DNA from: JABMMZ01 sp044377005
Lineage (GTDB): Bacteria; Bacteroidota; Bacteroidia; NS11-12g; UBA955
Assembly (NCBI GenBank): GCA_044377005.1
Contig: JBILJV010000021.1
Coordinates: 1-34,071 of the forward strand
Direction of reading: 5' to 3'
Length of the DNA stretch: 34,071 nt
Program-made: the position numbers and the translations under genes
Part shown: one piece after another, positions 7,542 through 16,495 of the stretch
Layout of the letters: each line of letters opens with the position of its first letter
Position numbering within the stretch: the first letter of the stretch is position 1
The notes under the pieces: model-generated
Seen by the model: only the letters and a program-made list of their open reading frames with translations
Databases searched by the model: none
Told to the model about the DNA's origin: nothing

Positions 7542-8503
7542 TCCTTATCATTTATTTTTTTGAATGTAAACACTAAAACACCAATCAAAGCTGGTAAAAT
7601 CAAATTAAACACATATAAAATCAAGCCCGGTAAATAATCCAATTGATTTGTAAATACTGGGATTGGAAGTTTTGAAAACACAAGAACAGGAATACTTATT
7701 CGTGCAATAATATCAGAGAACAAAAAACTTGGAACAATAGTTTGCAGTAAAAAAATAACGGAAATAGCCGCCATAATTGTTATGAAAAATTGGTTAGTAT
7801 TTGAGAAATAATAGACGAGTAATAAATATGGAATCACAAAGGATATATATCTTAACATGGAAATAGTCAACAATGCTGTTAATCTTTTTTTGTTAAAATA
7901 TGGACATGATTGTTTTAATTTAGTTAGACATTTCCAATGAAGCTTTGAAATAATAAAAGGCAAATTTGAAAAGACTATAAAAGAAAAGACCATTAGAAGA
8001 ATACTAATTATAACGATTCCTTGGTAAGATTGATATAAATTCAAATAAATGATACCCCAAACGCCAAACAATAAAGTCATAAAAAGCTGACTTACACTTC
8101 CCCATATTGAGAGTATAGCCGCAATCCATTTGTTTTTATTTTCAACAAAAGCCAATCTACCGATGTATTCTCCTGTCTTATTGGGGAAAATTTGGGAAAC
8201 AGCTACCCCTGACATGACAGACAAAAATGCTTGTATGAAAGTAAGTTTTGAAATTGGCTTAATCGTCCATTTCCATTTTATCGATTCCAAGGACCAATTG
8301 AGGATAGAAAAAACCAATATAGTAAGCATTAACAAAGGATTCAAATTCAGCAACTGTGACTGAAATTGAGTCCATGAAAAATGTACATTTTTATTAAAAT
8401 AGTTATAAAAAGAAAAAATCAGCAGAATAGGAAGTAGCCATTTTATTATTCTATAAAATAGTTTCCAATTAATGTTTTTAATTATCTTTGTTTTGTTTTG
8501 CAA
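7538..8503 (-). CDS. UPF0104 / YbhN-type flippase-like protein
   Basis: This 321-residue polytopic protein has about eight hydrophobic spans and matches the UPF0104 family, related to the membrane part of lysylphosphatidylglycerol synthase. It shows family features: an early S-x-x-S/N-W-x-x-E-x-x-KW segment (ILNWSLESIKWKW) and GVAVSQIFPNKTGEYIGR. Members are thought to move lipids or glycolipids across the inner membrane. Coupling to the downstream glycosyltransferase suggests a shared glycolipid pathway (inference). The only usable start is TTG at 8503, which overlaps the TTG start of divergent ruvC by 6 nt. Confidence 0.82.
   Translation of the reverse strand: MQNKTKIIKNINWKLFYRIIKWLLPILLIFSFYNYFNKNVHFSWTQFQSQLLNLNPLLMLTILVFSILNWSLESIKWKWTIKPISKLTFIQAFLSVMSGVAVSQIFPNKTGEYIGRLAFVENKNKWIAAILSIWGSVSQLFMTLLFGVWGIIYLNLYQSYQGIVIISILLMVFSFIVFSNLPFIISKLHWKCLTKLKQSCPYFNKKRLTALLTISMLRYISFVIPYLLLVYYFSNTNQFFITIMAAISVIFLLQTIVPSFLFSDIIARISIPVLVFSKLPIPVFTNQLDYLPGLILYVFNLILPALIGVLVFTFKKINDKE
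8483..8490 (+). promoter_or_regulatory. -7 element of ruvC
   Basis: TATCTTTG matches TAnnTTTG exactly and ends 7 nt before the ruvC TTG start. No TTG is found at the usual -33 distance. It lies within the first codons of the divergent UPF0104 gene. Confidence 0.5.
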
Positions 8504-9085
8504 AGAGTTGAAATTAGTGAATTTGATAAAATTGTATTGGGTATAGACCCGGGTACAAATATAATGGGTTACGGCATTGTAGGATGCATAGGAAAAAAAA
8601 TTACTTTATTAAGTATTGGAATAATCAAATTAGACAAATTTGAAGACCATGCTTTAAAATTGAAGCATATTTTTGAACGAGTAACCGGATTGATAAACAG
8701 TTACCATCCCGATGAGATGGCTATTGAGGCTCCATTTTTTGGAAAAAACGTTCAATCAATGTTAAAATTAGGAAGAGCTCAAGGGGTTGCAATTGCGGCT
8801 GGGTTAATGAGAGATATGCCTATTTTTGAATACCAACCACGAAAAATAAAACAAAGTATTACTGGAAATGGCAATTCAAGTAAAGAACAAGTTGCAGAAA
8901 TGTTACAACGCTTATTGAATTTTGAAGAAATGCCTAAAAATTTGGATGCCACAGATGGTTTAGCAGCTGCAATTTGCCATATCAATCAATTTACCCCAAG
9001 GGGATTTGGTTTAAAAACAGGTAAAAATAAAACAGGTTCGTGGGAACAATTTGCCAAAGAAAATGAAAAACGAATTAAGAAATAA
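8498..9085 (+). CDS. ruvC: Crossover junction endodeoxyribonuclease RuvC
   Basis: RuvC resolves Holliday junctions with RuvAB in homologous recombination. The four acidic active-site residues of the family are in place: Asp17 in GIDPGT, Glu77 in AIEAPF, and Asp150 and Asp153 in LDATDGLAAAICH. The DNA-binding MLKLGRAQG and YQPRKIKQSITGNG segments are also clear. Length is 195 aa with a short basic tail. The start must be TTG at 8498, because the next usable codon would remove residues just before the first catalytic Asp. The 3' end is one base from the convergent M23 peptidase gene. Confidence 0.95.
   Translation: MQRVEISEFDKIVLGIDPGTNIMGYGIVGCIGKKITLLSIGIIKLDKFEDHALKLKHIFERVTGLINSYHPDEMAIEAPFFGKNVQSMLKLGRAQGVAIAAGLMRDMPIFEYQPRKIKQSITGNGNSSKEQVAEMLQRLLNFEEMPKNLDATDGLAAAICHINQFTPRGFGLKTGKNKTGSWEQFAKENEKRIKK
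8556..8563 (-). promoter_or_regulatory. Candidate -7 element for the UPF0104 gene
   Basis: The minus strand reads TATATTTG, an exact TAnnTTTG, 52 nt upstream of the TTG start at 8503. It lies inside the ruvC coding region, on codons near the catalytic IDPGTN motif. No good -33 TTG accompanies it. Confidence 0.3.
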
Positions 9086-9086
9086 T

Positions 9087-9989
9087 TTAATTAACTTTTA
9101 TTTTTTGACCTAACCTTAGAATTGAAGTTTCCTTTAATCCATTCAGTTTACATAACTTAGAGACTGTAGTTTTGTTTCTTCTAGCAATAGCACTTAGAGT
9201 GTCTCCTTGTTTGATTTTGTGGTATTTAACATGTACAACATGTTCGTGAACATTTGACTTACCATTCTTTTGCTTTTTTACAAGTTTGTTTGATTGAAAA
9301 AGGTTTTCATCAATTAAAACTTCATTATTTACTAAAGAAAAATTCTCAAAAGAAATAAACTTGGCAGGATCAATTGGCTGTCCCATAAATCTGATTTCAA
9401 AGTGTAAATGAGAACCATAACTATGACCTGTATTTCCGCCTAATCCAACTATTTCACCTGCTTTTAAAGATTGTCCTGCCTCCACTAAAACTTTAGATAA
9501 GTGACCATACAAAGTTTCTAATCCATTGGGATGTCTTACTACTACCATATTGCCATATCCATGGTAATATTTAGACATTCTTACAACACCATCAAACGCC
9601 GTAACAACAGTATCTCCAGTTTCCAAATCTATGTCTATGCCATTGTGAGCTCTCCCCTTTCTCCAACCAAAGTTAGAGGTTACAGTATTGTAAACAGGCA
9701 TAACAAAGCCATTTGAGTCTGGTGCTAAACAAATATTTACAGGAGATTTAAAACTATTAAAATCATACAAATAGGGATTCAAATTATCAGTATCCCAAGT
9801 ATTAATATAAAGTTCCCAAGCTGTACTGAAGGTTGAATCAAAATTTTCTTTCTTTTCATCATCAACGCCTTCAGTTTTAATTTCAGTAGACTTTTTAACG
9901 GGATGAGAAACCGAATGAGATGACAACAAAATATACCCAAGTAGTCCTATGAACAACGAACTATAGAGATTTAATTTTAGTGAGGGCAT
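9087..9989 (-). CDS. M23 peptidase with C-terminal LysM
   Basis: This is a probable cell-wall endopeptidase, or a divisome/elongation regulator of LytM type. It has an N-terminal membrane segment or uncleaved signal (about residues 7-22), a linker, then the M23 domain. Zinc ligands are visible as H-x-x-x-D (HNGID, His115 and Asp119) and the H-x-H of SHLHFE (194-196), with His163 in YGHL as the catalytic partner. A LysM peptidoglycan-binding motif (IKQGDTLSAIARRN...LRLGQKIKVN) closes the protein. I chose the ATG at 9989 (300 aa) over an in-frame TTG at 10001. The start lies inside the ribF end, so the gene is in the truB-ribF operon. Confidence 0.88.
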   Translation of the reverse strand: MPSLKLNLYSSLFIGLLGYILLSSHSVSHPVKKSTEIKTEGVDDEKKENFDSTFSTAWELYINTWDTDNLNPYLYDFNSFKSPVNICLAPDSNGFVMPVYNTVTSNFGWRKGRAHNGIDIDLETGDTVVTAFDGVVRMSKYYHGYGNMVVVRHPNGLETLYGHLSKVLVEAGQSLKAGEIVGLGGNTGHSYGSHLHFEIRFMGQPIDPAKFISFENFSLVNNEVLIDENLFQSNKLVKKQKNGKSNVHEHVVHVKYHKIKQGDTLSAIARRNKTTVSKLCKLNGLKETSILRLGQKIKVN

Positions 9990-10893
9990 TTTTTTTGTCA
10001 ATGTGCAAATTTAAGGATAATTCCTCTAAATTTTCAAACTTAATTTCGTCCCTTAGTCGATTTATGAAAAAAACTTCAAGCTCTTTATTATACAAATCTG
10101 ACTGATAATCAATATAATGCACTTCAATTGAAAATCCTTTGTCCTTAATTGTTGGATTATTTCCAATATTAGCCATTCCATATACTTTTACCCCATCTAA
10201 AATTGAGTAAACCAAGTAAACTCCTATAGATGGAAGTAACTTTTCTTTAATATCTGTTTTGATATTGGCCGTTGGGAACCCTATGGTTCTTCCTATTTTT
10301 AAACCTTCCATAACTGTGCCTCTGAGTGAGTAAAAACGACCTAAAAAAGAATTTGCCTTTTCTATCAATCCTTCAGACAATGCTTGTCTAATTTTGGTAC
10401 TACTAATTGCAATATCGCTAATTTCTTCCACTCCTATTTCAATAACACTAAAATCGAATAATCGCGATTGTTTTTTCAACAATTGAATATCACCCTCTCT
10501 TCCCTTACCAAATCGATGGTCGTAACCAAAAATTACGGAAGCAACATTGATTTTATTTACCAAAACCTCTTCAACAAAATAGGCTGCAGTAAGATTACTA
10601 AAAACTTTATCAAAAGGGATTACAATCACATTATCAACGCCACATCGTTCTAGCATTTCTAATTTTTCAGGAAGTGACTGTAACAATTTTAATTGATTAT
10701 CATCGGGATATAAAAGCAAACGAGGGTGCGGCCAAAAAGTCATTAAAACCGACTCCAAGCCCTTTTCTTTACTCTCTGAAGTGAGTTTTCTTAGTAATTT
10801 TTGATGCCCTAGATGAACACCATCAAAGGTTCCTTGGGTAAAAATTGTTTTACCAAATTTAGGTAGATTTTCAAGGGAATTAAATACGTTCAT
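9961..10893 (-). CDS. ribF: Bifunctional riboflavin kinase / FAD synthetase
   Basis: RibF phosphorylates riboflavin to FMN and adenylylates FMN to FAD. The 310-residue protein has the usual two domains. The N-terminal nucleotidyltransferase shows GTFDGVHLGHQ (21-31) and ISSTKIR (163-169). The C-terminal kinase shows GRTIGFPTANI (201-211), GVYLV and ANIGNNPT. It follows truB with the stop and start sharing one base (TAATG), so translation is probably coupled. The truB-ribF pairing is common in bacteria. Confidence 0.95.
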   Translation of the reverse strand: MNVFNSLENLPKFGKTIFTQGTFDGVHLGHQKLLRKLTSESKEKGLESVLMTFWPHPRLLLYPDDNQLKLLQSLPEKLEMLERCGVDNVIVIPFDKVFSNLTAAYFVEEVLVNKINVASVIFGYDHRFGKGREGDIQLLKKQSRLFDFSVIEIGVEEISDIAISSTKIRQALSEGLIEKANSFLGRFYSLRGTVMEGLKIGRTIGFPTANIKTDIKEKLLPSIGVYLVYSILDGVKVYGMANIGNNPTIKDKGFSIEVHYIDYQSDLYNKELEVFFINRLRDEIKFENLEELSLNLHIDKKNALTKIKSL

Positions 10894-11627
10894 TAAAGTT
10901 CTGTAATCCTTTGGAATTCATTAATATCAAAAGCATTATCGATATTAAAATCACCAATTTGTGTTCTACGCAATTCGGTTAAATAACAACCACTGTTCAA
11001 TTCTTTGGCAAAATCATGAGCTAAAGTCCTGATATAAGTCCCTTTACTACAATTAACTTTGAAATATAAACTTGGCAACACCCCTTCTACTTGAAATGAA
11101 TAAATATTAATTTGTCTACTTTTTATTTCAACCGTTTCCCCTTGTCGAGCCATTTTATAGGCCCTAGTGCCATTGACTTTGATTGCCGAATAAATAGGTG
11201 GCGTTTGTGTTACTTCTCCTGTAAATCCTAAAACAGCTTTATTAATATCGTCTTCCAAGATATGTTCATATTCATATTCCATATCAAATGGGGTTTCTAA
11301 GTCAAAAGAAGGAGTTGTCTTTCCAAAATTAAATAATCCAGTGTATACCTTATACATATTTTGAATTTGTTCTATCATTTTGGTACACTTTCCTGTACAA
11401 ACAATCATTAAACCTGTCGCTAAAGGGTCTAATGTACCGGCATGCCCCACCCTTTTGGATTTGGTAATGTATTTAACTCTCTTTACTAATTTAAAGGAGC
11501 TCCAACCCTCGGGCTTGTCGAACAAATAGATTGCATTTTCAGGAATTTGTGCAGCATTAAAATTCTCTTTGCTTACCAAATAAGATGAAAAATCCGAAAA
11601 CTTATCAAATTTTACTGAATCTTCCAT
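10893..11627 (-). CDS. truB: tRNA pseudouridine(55) synthase TruB
   Basis: TruB makes pseudouridine 55 in the T-loop of tRNAs. The 244-residue protein carries the catalytic motif GHAGTLDPLATGLM with Asp67, the preceding DKPEGWSSF motif, and the later GTYIRTLAHDFA stretch. It is short and lacks a PUA-type C-terminal domain, as seen in other Bacteroidota. The ATG at 11627 sits 23 nt inside the end of the upstream secreted-protein gene, so it depends on upstream transcription or an internal promoter. Confidence 0.93.
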   Translation of the reverse strand: MEDSVKFDKFSDFSSYLVSKENFNAAQIPENAIYLFDKPEGWSSFKLVKRVKYITKSKRVGHAGTLDPLATGLMIVCTGKCTKMIEQIQNMYKVYTGLFNFGKTTPSFDLETPFDMEYEYEHILEDDINKAVLGFTGEVTQTPPIYSAIKVNGTRAYKMARQGETVEIKSRQINIYSFQVEGVLPSLYFKVNCSKGTYIRTLAHDFAKELNSGCYLTELRRTQIGDFNIDNAFDINEFQRITEL

Positions 11628-13473
11628 TAAAAATTAACTGATTGTTGATTGAAACCGTATAGATATAAACACCTGATTTAAAGTTTCTTACATCAATAAT
11701 AGCTTGTTGATTGCCTTTTAATTGATAATTCTCCAAAGTCATTACCTCTTTACCCAAAGCATCATGTATTTTAACAGAAATCAGTCCATCTTCTAAAGTT
11801 TTGAAAGGTAAGGTTAACTCATCAATAACAGGATTAGGATAGGCAAGTGGCATAACTTTAGTTTTATTTTCGTCAACTGATACCATAGGGTCATTTGTCA
11901 TTATTTTAGAAATCCAAGTGCCGGCGGTATTGTTTGAACGACCAAATGAACCAGCAAGCCAAAACTCATTGTTAGTATTATATTTTCGTTGTATTGACGT
12001 GTAATCGCCCCATCTTTCAATTGTATCTGCCAAAAATGAATTGATTAACCCATCTCCTTTCCTAGCAATTGTAATGTTAGAATATTGACTTTCATTGTCA
12101 AAATATACCACAGATGTTCCTGGGAAAACACTTTCACCAGTATGTGAGAATGTAATCAAAGCTTGTTGTCCATATACTTGATTGCCTGCACTAACTATGG
12201 TTGGATAGGCTATGTCTAAAGTATCGTATGAAATAAATCGACTGCTAACATTTCTGCTTTCTCGTTCAGGATATTGAATTATACTGTGAAAAACAGATGA
12301 ACGGCCATTGATAGGATTGTTACTGGTTTGAACATACTGTATTTTATTGTTGTTATAAAAAGCACCTAAAACTCGCGCATCATTGGTTTGAAGTCTATAC
12401 CCTTTCGTTCTTTGAGGTGCATAAGGAGGCAACCCATATTTATTATCGGTTTTTAAAATAGAATAACTATACTGTGCTTTTCCACTGTTATAATTATCAG
12501 AAATATGATGTAAAAAAACAGTGTCATTTTGAATATCTCCAGGTCTAACTGATAAAAAGTATAAGCCTTTTTTGGCTGGGAAAAATGATTCTTGGACTGG
12601 ACAAATACTCCAAATAGATTTGTTATTATGTTTAATATTACTCCACAAATTATACATCAATGTATCTCCGTTGTACCCTCTGTTCATAGGCACTTGCCAA
12701 ATAATTGACTGTGTAAACCCATCTCTCCAATCAGTGCTATCTTTTAGGATATTAACAGTAACGAATAAATCTTCATTATTGATGGCTATCATTGGATAAT
12801 CTGTCCAAAGTTTCCCACCTATTGGATTCCCTTTTATTTGATACACATTCCACCCTTCAAGTGGTTGACTCGATTTACTAAAAGCAACAATAATACGAGT
12901 ATCTGGACTTTCTGACCCCTCCAAGTAAACAATAATAAAACGGTTACTAACAGGATCAAAAACAATTTTTGGATCATAACTTCTGTCCAATATTGTTAAG
13001 CCTTTTCCTGGTTGTGTATTTTCAATACTTCTTGGAAAAAATGTTAAATTCCAATTCTTTTTAAACACTCCTGAAGTTGTGTAAACTCTTATACTTGAAT
13101 TAATAACACTTACAACAAAACTATCATTATTAATTGCCATGTTATTATCGTTTGGGATACCGGCATTTATTGAACCTTCAAAACCTTTAGAAACAATGGG
13201 CTGAATTCCATTTCTTTTATTACTTACGAAAGGCATTTTATTTCCTTTTAATCTGTCTCTTTCTTGAGTTGCAAAAACTTTAACTTTTTCATCTATCCCT
13301 TTTGGAAATGGGAACGATTCACTTATACGATACACCTGTGATGGCAATAATTGAATATTTTGAGGATCAAAAACATTGTGTAATGCTATTTTGCCTTGAT
13401 GTAATTCCACTTGAGAATAAGACCAAAAAGGTGCAAATAACATTGAAACAATTACTAATATTGATTTGTGCAT
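11605..13473 (-). CDS. T9SS-sorted secreted protein, propeller-like
   Basis: The 622-residue protein has a signal peptide (MHKSILVIVSMLFAPFWSYS, then QVELH) and a C-terminal T9SS type A sorting domain. The latter starts at about residue 545 (MPLAYPNPVIDELTLPF), continues through KIHDALGKEV and ends FKSGVYIYTVSIN...GRFSKI. The middle has DPKIVFDPVSNRF and similar strands that suggest a beta-propeller or sialidase-like surface protein; no catalytic motif is recognised. The T9SS should carry it across the outer membrane for anchoring or release. Upstream, TAAATTTA (13481-13488), one base off the -7 consensus, ends 7 nt before the ATG. Confidence 0.82.
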   Translation of the reverse strand: MHKSILVIVSMLFAPFWSYSQVELHQGKIALHNVFDPQNIQLLPSQVYRISESFPFPKGIDEKVKVFATQERDRLKGNKMPFVSNKRNGIQPIVSKGFEGSINAGIPNDNNMAINNDSFVVSVINSSIRVYTTSGVFKKNWNLTFFPRSIENTQPGKGLTILDRSYDPKIVFDPVSNRFIIVYLEGSESPDTRIIVAFSKSSQPLEGWNVYQIKGNPIGGKLWTDYPMIAINNEDLFVTVNILKDSTDWRDGFTQSIIWQVPMNRGYNGDTLMYNLWSNIKHNNKSIWSICPVQESFFPAKKGLYFLSVRPGDIQNDTVFLHHISDNYNSGKAQYSYSILKTDNKYGLPPYAPQRTKGYRLQTNDARVLGAFYNNNKIQYVQTSNNPINGRSSVFHSIIQYPERESRNVSSRFISYDTLDIAYPTIVSAGNQVYGQQALITFSHTGESVFPGTSVVYFDNESQYSNITIARKGDGLINSFLADTIERWGDYTSIQRKYNTNNEFWLAGSFGRSNNTAGTWISKIMTNDPMVSVDENKTKVMPLAYPNPVIDELTLPFKTLEDGLISVKIHDALGKEVMTLENYQLKGNQQAIIDVRNFKSGVYIYTVSINNQLIFNGRFSKI

Positions 13474-13543
13474 ATTTATTTAAATTTACGATATTTTAAA
13501 AACGCTAATAAGGTTCAAAGATAATAAAAAAAACGAATCACTA

Positions 13544-14977
13544 TTATTGGTTTTTCTCTTTAACCAAACTATCAATATCTTTATAATTACCATTTAAATC
13601 CTTGAAGTATTTTTCGTTAAAATGAAGTTTTTCTAATGGTAGTGGTGGGAAAAAATCAGCCCCTAAAAAAACATTTTCATCGCCTATTTCCATTAATTTA
13701 TCTTGTGCATTTGAAGCTCCAAAAACAGTAACAGTTTGTTCAAATTTAAGTCGGCTTAGCATTAGAGTTTCGTATGGCAAAGTCCAAATTCCTACATTCT
13801 CCGAATAATGGTATACACCTTTTGAAAAGACTCCCTTTTTTATCCCTTTAGTAGCCATTAGATTGACCAAACTTTCAATCTTTTCAGTCCTTTCTGTAAA
13901 ACCCATACCCATTTTATAAAGTTGAATCAAATTTACCGCAAACACAAATACAACAAGTATTAAAGTTACCCAAGATTTATCATTTTGCTTAATTATATAA
14001 TGAATAGGAATGAGAATAGCCATACAAAATGGCGCTAAATTTTTCTCCATAAAATAGGCGCTATCTCCCTTGTGATAGACAATTGCACAAATCAATAAAA
14101 CCATTAACACACTTAGAACATAGAGTAATGCCACCCAATACTTTTTAAGAACAACAAAGTAAATACAGACTCCCCAAAGTAACAAAGTGAAAAAGAAATA
14201 GAACCCTTTCCAATTTCCATGCAAATAATCAAACAAATAACTCTCATATAAATTTGAAATTACAGACTTAGAAAAAAAATGATTCAATATTGTATCATCA
14301 TAACCCGTTGATGGTTTAAGAAACCAATATAATATTACACCAAAGGCCATTGAATAAATGAACTTTTTAAAATGCGAGTCAAAACCATGGTTTAAGAAAT
14401 AATACCACCCCACAATTACCAAATATAAAATGGATGAAGGATGAAAAAACAAGGTTGACAATACTAATACTAGTAATACAATAAATTCATTTTTTTGATG
14501 AATGGACTTTTTTTTATTGAGATACAAAAGATATCCAAGTACCAATATAGAAAATCCTATACTCATAAATGACTCACAAAGTGCAAAATGAAATAAGGCT
14601 TTAAAAGGCATTATCAGCATAGCTATCCAAAACAGTGCTAGAGTTAACTCATCAAACACTTTTACCAAAACCCAAGCAATAAGGCCATAAAGCAAAGTAG
14701 ACCATATAGACATAACCAACAAAATCACTTTTAATGAGAGGTTTAATTGAACTAACAAAAGAGGCAAGGACTGTAAATAAATAAAAGAAAAACGTTGATG
14801 TTCTATTGCAAAAGTCTTTTCATTTATTAAGTTAAAAGACATGTATCCAGCATCCATGTATAAGGTTCTTGAAATATAAAAAACCACAGAATAGCATAGA
14901 TACACCAACCATGATAAACCAATAATCCATTTATACATTAACTCAATTTGACTCTTTACTGATTTGAATAAGTACAT
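13544..14977 (-). CDS. Polytopic membrane protein, possibly GT-C-like
   Basis: The 477-residue protein has about ten hydrophobic spans over residues 15-355 and then a soluble C-terminal domain of about 110 residues. An acidic residue in the first large loop (YMDAGYMSF) and the many-span layout fit the GT-C superfamily of lipid-sugar-dependent glycosyltransferases, where such a loop acid is functional. I see no motif that proves this, and a plain hypothetical membrane protein is as likely. It is divergent from the secreted-protein gene at 15070 with about 90 nt between them. Confidence 0.6.
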   Translation of the reverse strand: MYLFKSVKSQIELMYKWIIGLSWLVYLCYSVVFYISRTLYMDAGYMSFNLINEKTFAIEHQRFSFIYLQSLPLLLVQLNLSLKVILLVMSIWSTLLYGLIAWVLVKVFDELTLALFWIAMLIMPFKALFHFALCESFMSIGFSILVLGYLLYLNKKKSIHQKNEFIVLLVLVLSTLFFHPSSILYLVIVGWYYFLNHGFDSHFKKFIYSMAFGVILYWFLKPSTGYDDTILNHFFSKSVISNLYESYLFDYLHGNWKGFYFFFTLLLWGVCIYFVVLKKYWVALLYVLSVLMVLLICAIVYHKGDSAYFMEKNLAPFCMAILIPIHYIIKQNDKSWVTLILVVFVFAVNLIQLYKMGMGFTERTEKIESLVNLMATKGIKKGVFSKGVYHYSENVGIWTLPYETLMLSRLKFEQTVTVFGASNAQDKLMEIGDENVFLGADFFPPLPLEKLHFNEKYFKDLNGNYKDIDSLVKEKNQ

Positions 14978-15069
14978 TTTATGGTGTAAAATTAGTAATT
15001 CTTACTGATATTAATCAGTGTTTATTAATTTTAATACCTTGAATTTTGCTTAAAACAAATCAATACACC

Positions 15070-16446
15070 ATGAAACAAATTATTATTTTACTACTATTTA
15101 TTCCGATTATCGGAATAGCACAAATCCCTAATCCTGATTTCGAGATTTGGGAAACCCAGAGTAAACAAATTCCAAACGAATGGAAAACTTACGGAAAAAC
15201 AAGTAAAGTAAAGGGTTACAGAAGTGAAAATGCTATTAGAATAGAAAGAGACAATAGCAAGCCTAATGAACCAGGGGCTTTTGTTTATGGCAATCCTGAC
15301 AATAACTTTTCAGGAGGAATTCCTTGCAATAGTCGCCCTGACTCTGTTGTCGTATTTTTGAAAAAGAACTATGTTGTTGGCGACACGGCTTGGTTCATTG
15401 TAATGTTAAAAAGAAATGGAACAATGATAAGCGAAACTAACTTTCAATTATTTGATTCAGACACTTCAAAATTTATAAGACATTCTTTTTATATTACTTA
15501 TACTGACACTGGCAGGGCTGATTCACTAATTATTGGCATTACATCCACCAATCCCGAAGAAAATTTTTCGGGCAGTTATGTGATTGTAGACAGTCTACAT
15601 TTTATTGGAGACAATAACATTATAATCCCCAATAGTAACTTTGAAAGTTGGACAACTTTAACTTTAGAAAATCCAAAAAACTGGAATACTATGGGTGGCA
15701 GTTTTGCTGGAGGGAATTATATTCCAAGTGTTTCCAAAACCAATGAAAAACTGAATGGTAATTATGCAGTAAAAATACAAAACACATCTTTAGGAAATGA
15801 ATTTACCCAAGGCTTTATTATGAGTGGTCAACAAGGAAATGACGGTCCACTTCCTGGCTTTGCCGTTCAAGGCCGAGACACTGTTTTATATGTCTCATAC
15901 AAAGCTTTTCCAAAAAATGGAGACAAAGTAAGTATTGGAATTTTTATGTTTAAAAATGGCCAAATGGTTGGCAGTGGATTAATGACTCAAGCATACACAA
16001 TTAACCACTATTCTCAAACAGCCATTCCAATAAACTATTTTAATAATTTCCAAGGCATTCCTGATAGTGCTTCTATTTATTGTGCAGCTTTTGAACCTGG
16101 AGACAATGCCTATGGGGCGAGTGTGTTATATGTTGATGGTTTTAGCTTTAACAAACCTACAACTAGATTAAAAACAGAGGTTGCAACAAAGAAAATCATT
16201 ACTATTTTCCCTAATCCTAGTTCATCAATAATTAATATTGAGTATCTTAACACTCAAAATAACCCAGTTGAATTTCAGCTTTTCAACCACCAAGGACAAC
16301 TTATTTTTAAAGAAAAAACAATTACAAACTTTGATGGTATAAATAAATATAAAATAGATGTTGATGGCTTAAACAATGGTATTTACACTTTAAAATTAAT
16401 TTGCAACAACTATTTCAGCTCTGAAAAAATAACCATTCAAAAATAG
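15070..16446 (+). CDS. T9SS-sorted protein with two jelly-roll-like domains
   Basis: The 458-residue protein has a signal peptide (MKQIIILLLFIPIIGIA, then QIPNP). Two related domains open with the same motif: IPNPDFEIWE...IPNEWKTYG near residue 19, and IPNSNFESW...NPKNWNTMG near residue 190. This internal duplication resembles carbohydrate-binding jelly-roll modules in Bacteroidota secreted proteins. A T9SS type A sorting domain ends the protein (IFPNPSSSIINIEY... to GLNNGIYTLKLI...KITIQK). I chose ATG 15070 over TTG 15046 because it places the signal peptide correctly. The substrate is unknown. Confidence 0.8.
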   Translation: MKQIIILLLFIPIIGIAQIPNPDFEIWETQSKQIPNEWKTYGKTSKVKGYRSENAIRIERDNSKPNEPGAFVYGNPDNNFSGGIPCNSRPDSVVVFLKKNYVVGDTAWFIVMLKRNGTMISETNFQLFDSDTSKFIRHSFYITYTDTGRADSLIIGITSTNPEENFSGSYVIVDSLHFIGDNNIIIPNSNFESWTTLTLENPKNWNTMGGSFAGGNYIPSVSKTNEKLNGNYAVKIQNTSLGNEFTQGFIMSGQQGNDGPLPGFAVQGRDTVLYVSYKAFPKNGDKVSIGIFMFKNGQMVGSGLMTQAYTINHYSQTAIPINYFNNFQGIPDSASIYCAAFEPGDNAYGASVLYVDGFSFNKPTTRLKTEVATKKIITIFPNPSSSIINIEYLNTQNNPVEFQLFNHQGQLIFKEKTITNFDGINKYKIDVDGLNNGIYTLKLICNNYFSSEKITIQK

Positions 16447-16466
16447 TCAGACATTAAACCATAAAG

Positions 16467-16492
16467 AAAGTCAATCTAATTAGATTGGCTTT
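16467..16492. terminator. Bidirectional terminator
   Basis: A 26-nt near-perfect hairpin (AAAGTCAATCTA / TAGATTGGCTTT, with one G-T pair) is flanked by T-rich tracts on the + side and by TTTCTTTAT on the minus side. It sits between the convergent ends of the 15070 and 16496 genes. Confidence 0.75.
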
Positions 16493-16495
16493 TAT

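Noticed and set aside
15004..15019. Palindrome ACTGATATTAATCAGT between divergent genes
   Set aside because: Could be an operator, but short AT-rich palindromes are common here and no second copy or known regulator was found.
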